From Mesorhizobium sp. M1C.F.Ca.ET.210.01.1.1 (GTDB taxonomy: Bacteria > Pseudomonadota > Alphaproteobacteria > Rhizobiales > Rhizobiaceae), in contig NZ_SRUU01000028.1 in assembly GCF_004791585.1 (NCBI RefSeq), positions 28,913-92,912 of the forward strand: 64,000 nt of DNA, in the 5' to 3' direction. Both the position numbers and the translations under genes were made by a program. This document shows positions 24,394 to 32,968 of the stretch, one piece after another. How positions within the stretch are numbered: the stretch's first letter is position 1; every line of letters begins with the position of its first letter. The notes beneath the pieces are model-generated. The model worked only from the letters and a program-made list of their open reading frames with translations, ran no database searches and was not told where the DNA came from.

Positions 24394-25782
24394 ATGACCG
24401 AAACGGTCAAACTCAAATCACCCATCGACGGCTCGATCTATGCCGAGCGGCCGGTCGCGACAGACCAGACGATCAACGCGGCGGTGGAGCGCGCTAAGGC
24501 GGCGCAGGAAAAATGGGCCGAGACGCCGATCGTCGAGCGCGGCAAGTACATGCTTTCGATGCTGGAAGCGCTGGTCGGCGTGAGCGACGAGATCGTGCCG
24601 GAGATTGCCTGGCAGATGGGCCGTCCGGTGCGTTATGGCGGCGAGTTCGGTGGCGTCAAGGAACGCACCAATTACATGGTCGAGATCGCCGAACAGGCGC
24701 TGAAGCCGGTCATGGCCTCCAATCCGAAGGAGGGCTTTCGCCGTTATGTGAAGAAAGTGCCGCTTGGCGTCGTCCTGGTGATCGCGCCCTGGAACTATCC
24801 TTATCTCACCGCGGTCAACACCATCGTGCCGGCGCTGATGGCCGGCAGCGCCGTCATCCTCAAGCATGCGGCGCAGACGCTGCTTGTCGGCGAGCGTTTT
24901 CAGCAGGCCTTCGACAAGGCGGGCCTGCCCAAGGGTCTGTTCCAGAACCTGGTCATGAACCATGGCCAGACGGAAAGACTGCTCGGCTCCGGCAAGATCG
25001 ACCATGTCAACTTCACCGGCTCGGTCGCCGGCGGCCGCGCCATTGAGAAGGCGGCTGCAGGCACCTTCATGACGCTCGGCCTCGAGCTCGGCGGCAAGGA
25101 CCCTGCCTATGTGCTGCCCGACGCCAAGATGGACCATGCGGTGGCCAATCTGGTCGACGGCGCCTTCTACAATTCCGGCCAGTGCTGCTGCGGCATCGAG
25201 CGCGTCTATGTGCACGAGAGGGTCTATGACGAGTTCGTGGAAGGCTTTGTCGCCGAGACCAAGAACTATGTCGTCGGCAATCCGCTGGAGCAGGCCACCA
25301 CCATGGGGCCGATGGCGCAGGCGCGCTTCGCCGACCTGATCCGCGAGCAGAAGGCCGAGGCGCTGCGCAAGGGCGCCACCGCGCATATCAACATGAAGGT
25401 CGAGAACGATCGGCCGGGCTCGCCCTATCTCGCGCCCGAAGTGCTGACCGGCGTCGACCACCAGATGAGCGTCATGCGCGAGGAGAGCTTCGGGCCAATC
25501 GTAGGCATCATGAAGGTGCGCGACGACGAGGAGGCGATCGCGCTGATGAACGACAGCCCTTATGGGCTGACCGCCTCGATCTGGACGCGCGACACCGAGC
25601 GCGCGATGGCGATTGGCGACCGCGTCGAGACCGGCACCGTGTTCATGAACCGCTGCGACTATCTCGACCCCGCGCTGGTCTGGACCGGCGTCAAGGACAC
25701 CGGCAAGGGCGCCGCACTCTCCGCCATCGGCTACGACAATCTGACCCGGCCGAAATCCTATCACTTGCGTGAAGCCATCTGA
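24394..25782 (+). CDS. Aldehyde dehydrogenase (NAD(P)+-dependent)
   Basis: A 462-residue ALDH. The cofactor region is APWNYPYLTAVNTIVPALMA, the general-base Glu is in LGLELGGKDPA, and the catalytic Cys is in NSGQCCCGIERVY. It ends with the usual FGPIVGIMKVRDDEEAIALMN and a short tail. It lacks the longer C-terminus of betaine aldehyde dehydrogenases. GAGGAAG precedes the ATG. Set between the ligase and the iron alcohol dehydrogenase, it should oxidise the aldehyde made from the amino alcohol, as PuuC does for gamma-glutamyl-aminobutyraldehyde. Confidence 0.92.
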   Translation: MTETVKLKSPIDGSIYAERPVATDQTINAAVERAKAAQEKWAETPIVERGKYMLSMLEALVGVSDEIVPEIAWQMGRPVRYGGEFGGVKERTNYMVEIAEQALKPVMASNPKEGFRRYVKKVPLGVVLVIAPWNYPYLTAVNTIVPALMAGSAVILKHAAQTLLVGERFQQAFDKAGLPKGLFQNLVMNHGQTERLLGSGKIDHVNFTGSVAGGRAIEKAAAGTFMTLGLELGGKDPAYVLPDAKMDHAVANLVDGAFYNSGQCCCGIERVYVHERVYDEFVEGFVAETKNYVVGNPLEQATTMGPMAQARFADLIREQKAEALRKGATAHINMKVENDRPGSPYLAPEVLTGVDHQMSVMREESFGPIVGIMKVRDDEEAIALMNDSPYGLTASIWTRDTERAMAIGDRVETGTVFMNRCDYLDPALVWTGVKDTGKGAALSAIGYDNLTRPKSYHLREAI

Positions 25783-25800
25783 TTTTTCGAAAGACAGAAA

Positions 25801-26973
25801 ATGTCCAAACTCATCTCCAAATGGAACTACCCCACCACCGTCCGCTTCGGCGCCAGCCGCATCAAGGAACTGCCGGACGTGCTGGCGGCCACCGGCATCA
25901 AGCGGCCACTCTTCGTGACCGATCCGGGCCTCGCAAAACTGCCGGTCGTCGCTTCGACACTAAGAGTCCTCGACGCGGCCAAGGTGCCCTATGGCGTGTT
26001 CTCCGAGGTGAAGCCGAACCCGGTCGAGTCCAACCTCACCGCCGGCATCGCGGTGTTCAAGAAGGGCAAGCATGACGGCGTCATTGCCTTCGGTGGCGGC
26101 TCGGCGCTCGACCTCGGCAAGCTGATCGCCTTCCAGGCCGGACAGACTCGGCCCGTATGGGATTTCGAGGACATCGGCGATTGGTGGACCAGAGCCAATT
26201 CGGACGCGATCGCGCCGATCATCGCGGTTCCGACCACGGCCGGCACCGGGTCGGAAGTGGGGCGCGCCGGCGTCATCACCAACGAGGCGACCCACACCAA
26301 GAAGGTCATCTTCCATCCGAAGCTCCTGCCGGCGATCGTGATTGCCGATCCGGAGCTGTCGGTCGGCATGCCGCCCTTCATCACCGCCGGCACCGGCATG
26401 GACGCGCTCGCCCATTGCCTCGAAGCCTATTGCGCGCCGGGCTATCACCCGATGGCCGACGGCATCGCGGTGGAAGGCATCCGGCTGGTGTTCGAGAACC
26501 TGCCCAAGGCCTTCGCCAACGGCAAGGATCTGGTCGCCCGTGCCCACATGATGAGCGCCGCCGCTATGGGCGCCGCAGCCTTCCAGAAGGGGCTCGGGGC
26601 CATCCACTCGCTGTCGCATCCGATCGGCGCGCTCTACGACACCCATCACGGCATGACCAATGCGGTGTTCATGCCCTATGTGCTCGCCTTCAACCGCGAG
26701 GCGATCGAGGACCGCATCGCGCGGCTCGCCGCCTATTGCGGCATCAGGGGCGGCTTCGACGGTTTCGCCAAGGCTGTCATCAAGCTGCGCAAGGAACTCA
26801 AGGTGCCGCACGCGCTGCCTGGCCTGATCAAAGGCCTCGACATGGACAAGAAGCGCAAGGGCCTGATCGCCGACATGGCGGTGGTCGATCCGACCGCCGG
26901 CGGCAACCCGGTCAAGCTCACCAAGAAGGCGGCGCTGACGCTGCTCGAAAACGCCATTGCAGGTTCAGTGTGA
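25801..26973 (+). CDS. Iron-containing alcohol dehydrogenase
   Basis: A 390-residue group III (iron-type) alcohol dehydrogenase. Motifs are FGGGSALDLGKLIAF and PTTAGTGSEVGRAGVITNE for the nucleotide, and GMDALAHCLEAYCAPGY with the first Asp and His metal ligands. The last two His ligands lie in GLGAIHSLSHPIGALYDTHHG. Length is usual. It starts 18 bases after the aldehyde dehydrogenase and closes the operon. Together the pair could convert an alcohol group to a carboxylate. The reverse, aldehyde reduction, is also known in this family. The ribosome-binding site is weak (GAAAGACAG). Confidence 0.9.
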   Translation: MSKLISKWNYPTTVRFGASRIKELPDVLAATGIKRPLFVTDPGLAKLPVVASTLRVLDAAKVPYGVFSEVKPNPVESNLTAGIAVFKKGKHDGVIAFGGGSALDLGKLIAFQAGQTRPVWDFEDIGDWWTRANSDAIAPIIAVPTTAGTGSEVGRAGVITNEATHTKKVIFHPKLLPAIVIADPELSVGMPPFITAGTGMDALAHCLEAYCAPGYHPMADGIAVEGIRLVFENLPKAFANGKDLVARAHMMSAAAMGAAAFQKGLGAIHSLSHPIGALYDTHHGMTNAVFMPYVLAFNREAIEDRIARLAAYCGIRGGFDGFAKAVIKLRKELKVPHALPGLIKGLDMDKKRKGLIADMAVVDPTAGGNPVKLTKKAALTLLENAIAGSV

Positions 26974-27143
26974 GGCGATTTTCGCGGGCGGAAAGTTGAT
27001 CTGGAAACGAGGGGAAAGGAAAGGGAAAAGGGCGAAAGGGCAAGGAGGAGAATAATTAGCCGGAAAAAGGATCGCGGAGCGATTGCTACAGCCGGTTAAA
27101 GAGAGTTTACTTTTTCGTGCTGCGGGGTGCCGGTTTCACAAAG

Positions 27144-27161
27144 CTTTCATCTGGCTGTCAC
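27144..27161 (+). promoter_or_regulatory. PHO-box-like site upstream of the ABC importer
   Basis: CTTTCAT and CTGTCAC are separated by four bases (CTGG), the exact spacing of a PhoB box. Against a CTKTCAT-N4-CTKTCAY form, all 14 defined positions fit; against the E. coli CTGTCAT repeats two differ. It lies 58 bases before the ATG of the solute-binding protein. The whole gap 26974-27218 holds no gene; its first part is a polypurine tract. Confidence 0.55.
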
Positions 27162-27218
27162 ACGAAAACGATACCGCATCGCAGGCGTCCAATGGCGTCA
27201 GTTCAACGGAGAGAACAC

Positions 27219-28325
27219 ATGTTCAAATTCACGGGGAAAGTGCTTTCCCTTTCGGCCGCGGCGCTCTTCGCGTCGACGGTGATTTCGTCCGCCGCTTCGC
27301 TGGATGATCTCGCCAAGGCCGCGAAGGCGGAGGGCGAACTCACGGTCATCGCGCTGCCGCACGACTGGTGCGGCTATGGCGCCGTCATCGACGGCTTCAA
27401 GGCCAAGTATCCCGACATCAAAATCAACGAACTCAACCCTGACGCCGGCTCGGGCGACGAGGTCGAGGCGATCAAGGCCAACAAGGACAACAAAGGCCCG
27501 CAGGCGCCCGACGTCATCGACGTCGGCCTGTCCTTTGGCCCGTCCGCCAAGAAGGACGGCCTGATCCAGGCTTACAAGGTGTCGACCTGGGACTCGATCC
27601 CGGACAGCGCCAAGGATGCCGAAGGATATTGGACCGGCGACTATTACGGTGTGCTGTCCTTCCTGGTGAACAAGGATCTCGTGAAGGAAGCGCCGGCTGA
27701 CTGGGCCGACCTTTTGAAGTCGGACTATGCCAACACCGTCGCGCTCGCGGGTGATCCACGCGCCTCGAACCAGGCCATCCAGGCGGTCTACGCCGCCGGC
27801 CTTTCCGGCGGCGCTGCCGCTGGCGAAGCCGCCGGCACCGCCGGCCTCGACTTCTTCAAGAAGCTCAACGCCGCCGGCAACTTCGTGCCGGTCATCGGCA
27901 AGCCGGCGACGCTCGCTCAGGGCCAGACCCCGATCCTGGTTACCTGGGACTACAATGCGCTTGCAGGCCGCGACACGCTGAAGGGCAATCCGCCGGTCGA
28001 CGTCGTGGTGCCGAAGACGGGCGTCGTCGCCGGTGTCTACGTGCAGGCGATCAGCGCCTTCGCGCCGCATCCGAATGCCGCCAAGCTCTGGCTCGAGTAC
28101 CTCTACTCCGACGAGGGCCAGATCGCCTGGCTGAAGGGCTATTGCCACCCGATCCGCTTCAACGATCTCTCCAAGAACGGCAAGCTGCCGGCCGACGTGA
28201 TGGCCAAGCTGCCGCCGGCTGAAGCCTACGCATCGGCCGTCTTCCCAACGCTCGACGAGCAGGGCAAGGCGAAGGAAGCGATCACCAAGAACTGGGACGC
28301 CGTCGTCGGCGCCAACGTGAAGTAA
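27219..28325 (+). CDS. ABC transporter substrate-binding protein (Afu/phosphonate-like, type COG1840)
   Basis: A 368-residue periplasmic binding protein. The signal peptide is FKFTGKVLSLSAAALFAST, with cleavage near SSA-ASL around residue 25. The mature start LAKAAKAEGELTVIALP is typical of the AfuA group that binds Fe(III), 2-aminoethylphosphonate or organophosphates. GGAGAG is about seven bases before the ATG. It is the first gene of a complete importer with two permeases and an ATPase. A PHO-box-like site just upstream suggests a phosphorus-containing ligand. A nine-pair stem-loop directly follows the stop, as is common after highly expressed binding-protein genes. Confidence 0.88.
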   Translation: MFKFTGKVLSLSAAALFASTVISSAASLDDLAKAAKAEGELTVIALPHDWCGYGAVIDGFKAKYPDIKINELNPDAGSGDEVEAIKANKDNKGPQAPDVIDVGLSFGPSAKKDGLIQAYKVSTWDSIPDSAKDAEGYWTGDYYGVLSFLVNKDLVKEAPADWADLLKSDYANTVALAGDPRASNQAIQAVYAAGLSGGAAAGEAAGTAGLDFFKKLNAAGNFVPVIGKPATLAQGQTPILVTWDYNALAGRDTLKGNPPVDVVVPKTGVVAGVYVQAISAFAPHPNAAKLWLEYLYSDEGQIAWLKGYCHPIRFNDLSKNGKLPADVMAKLPPAEAYASAVFPTLDEQGKAKEAITKNWDAVVGANVK

Positions 28326-28336
28326 GCTTGAAAATC

Positions 28337-28364
28337 GTCCGGGCGGCCACTTGGTCGCCCGGAC
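28337..28364 (+). other. Stem-loop downstream of the binding-protein gene
   Basis: GTCCGGGCG and CGCCCGGAC form a perfect 9-bp stem with a 10-base loop and no T-run, 12 bases after the stop and 25 bases before the permease. It probably protects the binding-protein mRNA or limits readthrough into the permeases. Confidence 0.55.
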
Positions 28365-28388
28365 CCTCACCGAAGACGGTACCGGTGC

Positions 28389-29303
28389 ATGACCGATCTC
28401 TCTCTTTCAAACAAGGCCATTGCAGGCAAGACCGCGCCGCCCAGCGAGGCCCGGGCCTTGCGACTGCCGACGCAATGGCTCGGCGTTGCGCCTTTCTTCA
28501 TTTTCGCTGTCATGTTCCTGATCCTGCCCACGCTCTACCTGATGCTGGGCGCGTTCCAGAACGAGGCGGGCGAGTTCACGCTGGAAAACATCGCCGCTCT
28601 GTCAGAGCCAAACATCGTTGCCGCCTATTGGATTTCGATCAAGGTCAGCCTGGCTTCGGCGCTGATCGGAGCTTTTGCCGGCTTGGCAATAGCCATCGCC
28701 ATCGTGCGCGGCGGCTTGCCGGACTGGATACGCTCGGCGACGCTCACCTTTTCCGGCGTCGCTTCCAATTTCGCCGGTGTTCCGCTGGCCTTCGCCTTTC
28801 TCGCTACCCTTGGACGGCTGGGCCTTGCGACCGTGCTGCTGAACGCGCTTTTCGGTCTCAACATCTATGCGCACGGCTTCAACATCCTGTCGTTCTGGGG
28901 CCTGACGCTGACCTACGTCTATTTTCAGATTCCACTGATGGTGGTGATCATCGTGCCGGCGATAGACGGGCTGAAGAAGGAATGGGGCGAGGCCGCCGCG
29001 ACACTCGGCGCCACCACGGCGCAATACTGGCGCATGGTGGTCATCCCGGTGATCTGGCCGAGCTTCCTCGGCACCGTGATCCTGCTTTTCGCCAACGCCT
29101 TTGGGGCGATTGCCACCGCCTATGCCTTGACGGGCTCGTCGCTCAACATCGTGCCGATCCTGCTCTATGCGCAGATCCGCGGCGACGTGCTGCACAACGC
29201 CCATCTCGGCTATGCGATCGCCTTCGGAATGATCGTCATCACCGGCCTGGCCAATGTCTTCTACATCTGGTTCCGGACCCGCTCCGAGAGGTGGCTCAAA
29301 TGA
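28389..29303 (+). CDS. ABC transporter permease 1
   Basis: A 304-residue inner-membrane permease. The first helix is APFFIFAVMFLILPTLYLML, and four or five more follow. The EAA loop that contacts the ATPase is EWGEAAATLGATTAQYWRMV near residue 198. It ends WFRTRSERWLK. No good ribosome-binding site precedes the ATG, which suggests it depends on coupling or a leader structure. Its TGA overlaps the ATG of permease 2 by four bases (ATGA), so the pair is co-translated. Confidence 0.9.
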   Translation: MTDLSLSNKAIAGKTAPPSEARALRLPTQWLGVAPFFIFAVMFLILPTLYLMLGAFQNEAGEFTLENIAALSEPNIVAAYWISIKVSLASALIGAFAGLAIAIAIVRGGLPDWIRSATLTFSGVASNFAGVPLAFAFLATLGRLGLATVLLNALFGLNIYAHGFNILSFWGLTLTYVYFQIPLMVVIIVPAIDGLKKEWGEAAATLGATTAQYWRMVVIPVIWPSFLGTVILLFANAFGAIATAYALTGSSLNIVPILLYAQIRGDVLHNAHLGYAIAFGMIVITGLANVFYIWFRTRSERWLK

Positions 29304-30091
29304 AGTCCGGCAGATTCTGGGCCTGGGTCGTCTTCATTCTCGGTGCAGCCTATTTCTTCATCCCGCTGATTGCGACCGTCGAATTCTCCATGCGCATGCG
29401 TCGCGGGGCCTATTCCTTTGACGCCTACCAGATCGTGCTGGGCGACGCCCGCTTCCAGGCGACCTTCATGTATTCGGTGGTCGCTGCCATCTTCACCATC
29501 ATCCTCGGTGTGCTGGTCGTGGTGCCCGCTGCCTATTGGATACGGCTTCGGTTGCCGCAGATCAGGCCAGTCGTCGAGTTCATCACGCTGTTGCCGCTGG
29601 TTATCCCAGCCATCGTCATCGTCTTCGGCTATATCAGGATGTATGGCTCGAATTCACCGCTGCCGTTCCTGGCAAACGATACGGCCACCAACGCACTCCT
29701 GGTCATCGGCTATGCGACGCTGTCGCTGCCCTATATGTACAGGGCGGTCGATACCGGCCTTCGCACCATAGACGTGAGAACGCTGACGGAGGCTGCGCAG
29801 ATCCTCGGGGCGGGCTGGTCGACGATCATTACCCGGGTGATCCTGCCAAACGTGCTGATCGCCGTGCTCTCCGGCGCCTTCCTGACCTTCGCCATCGTCA
29901 TCGGCGAATTCACCATGGCGAGCCTGCTCAACCGACCGGCCTTTGGCCCCTATCTGCAGAATATCGGCGCCAACCGCGCCTATGAGCCGGCGGCGCTTGC
30001 CATCATCGCCTTCGCCATTACTTGGGGCTGCATGTCGCTGATCCAAATCCTGTCCCGTTTTGCGCCGAAATCGGCGAACCGACCGAACTGA
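29300..30091 (+). CDS. ABC transporter permease 2
   Basis: A 263-residue inner-membrane permease. Hydrophobic segments include FWAWVVFILGAAYFFIPLIA, FTIILGVLVVVPAAYWI and PLVIPAIVIVFGYI. The EAA loop is TEAAQILGAGWSTIITRVIL near residue 165. It pairs with permease 1 as a heterodimeric channel of the AfuB/PhnU-V type. The start lies inside the stop of permease 1. The ATPase gene follows after 12 bases. Confidence 0.9.
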   Translation: MKSGRFWAWVVFILGAAYFFIPLIATVEFSMRMRRGAYSFDAYQIVLGDARFQATFMYSVVAAIFTIILGVLVVVPAAYWIRLRLPQIRPVVEFITLLPLVIPAIVIVFGYIRMYGSNSPLPFLANDTATNALLVIGYATLSLPYMYRAVDTGLRTIDVRTLTEAAQILGAGWSTIITRVILPNVLIAVLSGAFLTFAIVIGEFTMASLLNRPAFGPYLQNIGANRAYEPAALAIIAFAITWGCMSLIQILSRFAPKSANRPN

Positions 30092-30103
30092 AAGCAAAAA
30101 GCC

Positions 30104-31168
30104 ATGGCCGAGCCGTTCCTCTCCATCCAACACGTGCAAAAATCCTTCGGTGCCGCGACAGTGGTGCAGGATTTCAATCTCGACGTGGAACCCGGCGAGT
30201 TCGTCTCCTTCCTCGGGCCATCGGGTTGCGGCAAGACGACGGTGCTGCGCATGGTCGCCGGCTTCGAGGAGCCTTCGGCCGGGAAGATCGTGGTGGCGGG
30301 CAAGGACATCACTCGGCTGAAGCCCAACCAGCGCAATGTCGGCATGGTGTTCCAGGCCTATGCGCTGTTTCCGAATCTGACGGTGGCGCAGAACATCGCC
30401 TTCGGTCTCAAGGTGGCGGGCATGCCGAAGGCGGACGCCGACAGGCGGGTCGCAGAGATGCTCGATATCATCAAGCTGCCGCAGATGGGCGACCGCTACC
30501 CCTACCAGCTCTCCGGCGGCCAGCAGCAGCGCATCGCGCTGGCGCGCGCGATAGCGCCGAAGCCGAAGCTGCTGTTACTCGACGAGCCGCTGTCGGCGCT
30601 GGACGCCAAGGTGCGCGTGTCGCTGCGCGAGGAAATCCGCTCGATCCAGAAGAAGCTCGGCATCACCACCATCTTCGTCACGCATGACCAGGAAGAGGCG
30701 CTGTCGATCTCCGACCGCATCGCTGTGATGTATGGCGGCAAGGCCGAGCAGGTCGGCACGCCGTTCGAGATCTACAACCGGCCGGCGACCAAGTTCGTCG
30801 CCAATTTCGTCGGCACGCTCAACGTGCTGGAAGGCACGGTCACCGACGCCGGTGCCGGCAAGGTGCGTGTGAACAGCCAGGAGGTCGCGCTCAAAGGCAA
30901 GCTCAACGGCTCGAAGTCCGGCGACACGCTGTCACTGGCGCTCAGGCCCGAGGCAATCTCGCTCGGACGGCAGCCCGGTCATGACACCAGCCTGTCGGGC
31001 GAGATCGCGGAAGTGCATTTCCTCGGCTCTGTCATCCGCGTGCGCGTCGGCATCGGCGGCAACACGGTTTCGCTCGATACCTTCAACAATTCCGCGACCC
31101 CGCCGCCCGCCGTCGGCGAGAAGGCAGATATTTCCTTCTCGTCGGGCGATATGCTGGTGCTGCACTGA
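30104..31168 (+). CDS. ABC transporter ATP-binding protein
   Basis: A 354-residue ATPase. Walker A is LGPSGCGKTTVLR near residue 39, the Q-loop is VGMVFQAYALFPNLT, the signature is LSGGQQQRIALARA, Walker B is LLLLDEPLSALD, and the switch His is in FVTHDQEEALS. The C-terminal part (from about 235) carries a TOBE regulatory domain, as in PotA, UgpC and AfuC types. It is the last gene of the importer; a 6-bp hairpin (ACGGCC-CCT-GGCCGT) overlaps its stop. The ligand is not defined by the ATPase. Confidence 0.93.
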   Translation: MAEPFLSIQHVQKSFGAATVVQDFNLDVEPGEFVSFLGPSGCGKTTVLRMVAGFEEPSAGKIVVAGKDITRLKPNQRNVGMVFQAYALFPNLTVAQNIAFGLKVAGMPKADADRRVAEMLDIIKLPQMGDRYPYQLSGGQQQRIALARAIAPKPKLLLLDEPLSALDAKVRVSLREEIRSIQKKLGITTIFVTHDQEEALSISDRIAVMYGGKAEQVGTPFEIYNRPATKFVANFVGTLNVLEGTVTDAGAGKVRVNSQEVALKGKLNGSKSGDTLSLALRPEAISLGRQPGHDTSLSGEIAEVHFLGSVIRVRVGIGGNTVSLDTFNNSATPPPAVGEKADISFSSGDMLVLH

Positions 31169-31302
31169 CGGCCCCTGGCCGTCGCACCTTCGATAAGGTC
31201 AAGGCGGACGCCGCTGTCCGGCAAACCAAGCCTGTTGGATAATCAACAGCATCCTGGCTCGGGGGTACTGCCAACCTTCGTGCTTCGCCGCTACGATGAG
31301 CC

Positions 31303-32856
31303 ATGGCGCTTTTCGAGCTCACCCTGATCCTTCTTCTCACCGCCGTCGCACTGACGGCGGTGTCACGGTGGCTGGAGGTCCCGTATCCGTCGTTGCTCGC
31401 GCTTGCGGGGGCAGGGATCGCGTTCGTCCCCGGCGCTCCGACCATCGAGATCGATCCGGAACTGGCGCTGGCGCTGTTCATTGCGCCGGTGCTTCTCGAT
31501 GCCGCCTATGACACCTCGCTGCGCGACCTAAAGCGCTACAGGCTGTCGCTCGTGCTCTTGGCGCTCGGCGCCGTCGTCTTCACCACCGTGGTCGTTGCCT
31601 TCGTCGGCTGGAAGATGGCTGGGCTGCCGATTGCCGCTGCCATAGCGCTCGGCGCCATCGTCGCCCCGCCGGATGCGGTCGCGGCAAGCGCCGTGCTCGG
31701 TCAGTTCAAGGTGCCGCACCGCCTCACCGCCATCCTGCAGGGCGAGAGCCTGCTCAACGACGCCACGGCGCTGCTGATCTACCGGATATCGGTTTCGGCC
31801 GCGATCGGCTCGGTCATGTTGAGCGACGCCGTGCCGGTCATCCTGCTGTCCACGGTCGGCAGTGTTGCCGCCGGCTATCTGTTCGGCCGCATCTCGCTGC
31901 TGACGCTCACCCGCATCGAGGACGCGGCAAGCAATACGGTGGTGCAGTTTGCCGGAACCTTCGCCGTCTGGATCATCGCCGACAAGATCGGCCTTTCGGC
32001 CATCATCACCATCGTCGTCTATGCCATTACCATCGCGCGCAAGGGCCCACGCCGCATGTCGGCGAGACGCCGCGTCAGCACCTACTCGGTGTGGGAGTCG
32101 GCGGTGTTCGTGCTCAACGTGCTGGCTTTCGTGCTGATGGGCCTGCAGGCGCGGTCGATCGTCGGCCGGCTCTCCGGCGACGGGCAAGGCGACGCATTCC
32201 TCTTCGCCGCAACGGTGCTGGCCGTGGTCATCGCGGCGCGCCTGGTGTGGGTACTGGCTTATGTCGCGGTCATGCGATGGTTTGCCCGCTTCGATACCGA
32301 GGACCAAAGGCGCGAAGGGCCAACATTTCGCGGCGCCTTGCTCGTCGGCTGGTGCGGCATGCGCGGGCTGGTGACGCTGGTGGTGGCCATTGCCTTGCCG
32401 GCCAACTTCCCCGGCCGCGACCCGATCGTGCTTGCCGCCTTCGCGGTCGTGCTTGGAACGCTGGTGCTGCAGGGCATGAGCCTGAAGCCTCTGCTGCGCC
32501 GGCTCAACTTCGAGCGGGATACGTCGATAGATCGCGAGGTGGCGCAGGCGCGTGTCGCCATCATGCAAGCCGCCCTCGATGTGTTGAGCCGCAAGACGTC
32601 GGCCGCGGCGGCAGTCGTGCGCGAGCAGTACGAGGCGCAGCGCCTGGTCGCGGAAAACCCGGAGGACGCGCAGGCGGCGACCGAATACGACCGGCTGCGC
32701 CTCTATGCCATCAATCGCCAGCGCGACACGCTCGAGGAGCTGCGCCGCAACGGCACGATCGGCGACGAGGCCTATCACCGGCTGGAAGAAGAGATCGACT
32801 GGGCGGAATTGGCGGCGTCGCCGGCCGGACGGTTCCAGCCGCTCACCACTTATTAG
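31303..32856 (+). CDS. Na+/H+ antiporter (CPA1 type)
   Basis: A 517-residue monovalent cation:proton antiporter with about 11-12 hydrophobic helices. The diagnostic ALGAIVAPPDAVAASAVLGQ precedes GESLLNDATALL, where the conserved Asp of CPA1 exchangers sits. GWCGMRGLVTLVVAIALP near residue 347 is the other hallmark. The last ~110 residues are a hydrophilic cytoplasmic tail with coiled-coil character (REQYEAQRLVAENPEDAQAA). The ATG has only a weak ribosome site. It stands alone; the gap before it contains a short dyad (31232-31249). Confidence 0.9.
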   Translation: MALFELTLILLLTAVALTAVSRWLEVPYPSLLALAGAGIAFVPGAPTIEIDPELALALFIAPVLLDAAYDTSLRDLKRYRLSLVLLALGAVVFTTVVVAFVGWKMAGLPIAAAIALGAIVAPPDAVAASAVLGQFKVPHRLTAILQGESLLNDATALLIYRISVSAAIGSVMLSDAVPVILLSTVGSVAAGYLFGRISLLTLTRIEDAASNTVVQFAGTFAVWIIADKIGLSAIITIVVYAITIARKGPRRMSARRRVSTYSVWESAVFVLNVLAFVLMGLQARSIVGRLSGDGQGDAFLFAATVLAVVIAARLVWVLAYVAVMRWFARFDTEDQRREGPTFRGALLVGWCGMRGLVTLVVAIALPANFPGRDPIVLAAFAVVLGTLVLQGMSLKPLLRRLNFERDTSIDREVAQARVAIMQAALDVLSRKTSAAAAVVREQYEAQRLVAENPEDAQAATEYDRLRLYAINRQRDTLEELRRNGTIGDEAYHRLEEEIDWAELAASPAGRFQPLTTY

Positions 32857-32968
32857 AGATGTGCCGGCCCGGCGGTCATCGGCTGGACCATTCCGCGTGC
32901 CGCCACGGTCCATTGCAACGCTATCGGTGAGGCGCTACTGCGGTCACCGGAATTGAGCCGGTTAACCA

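Noticed and set aside
31232..31249. CTGTTG...CAACAG dyad before the antiporter
   Set aside because: Only six base pairs with a six-base loop; too short to claim an operator or terminator.
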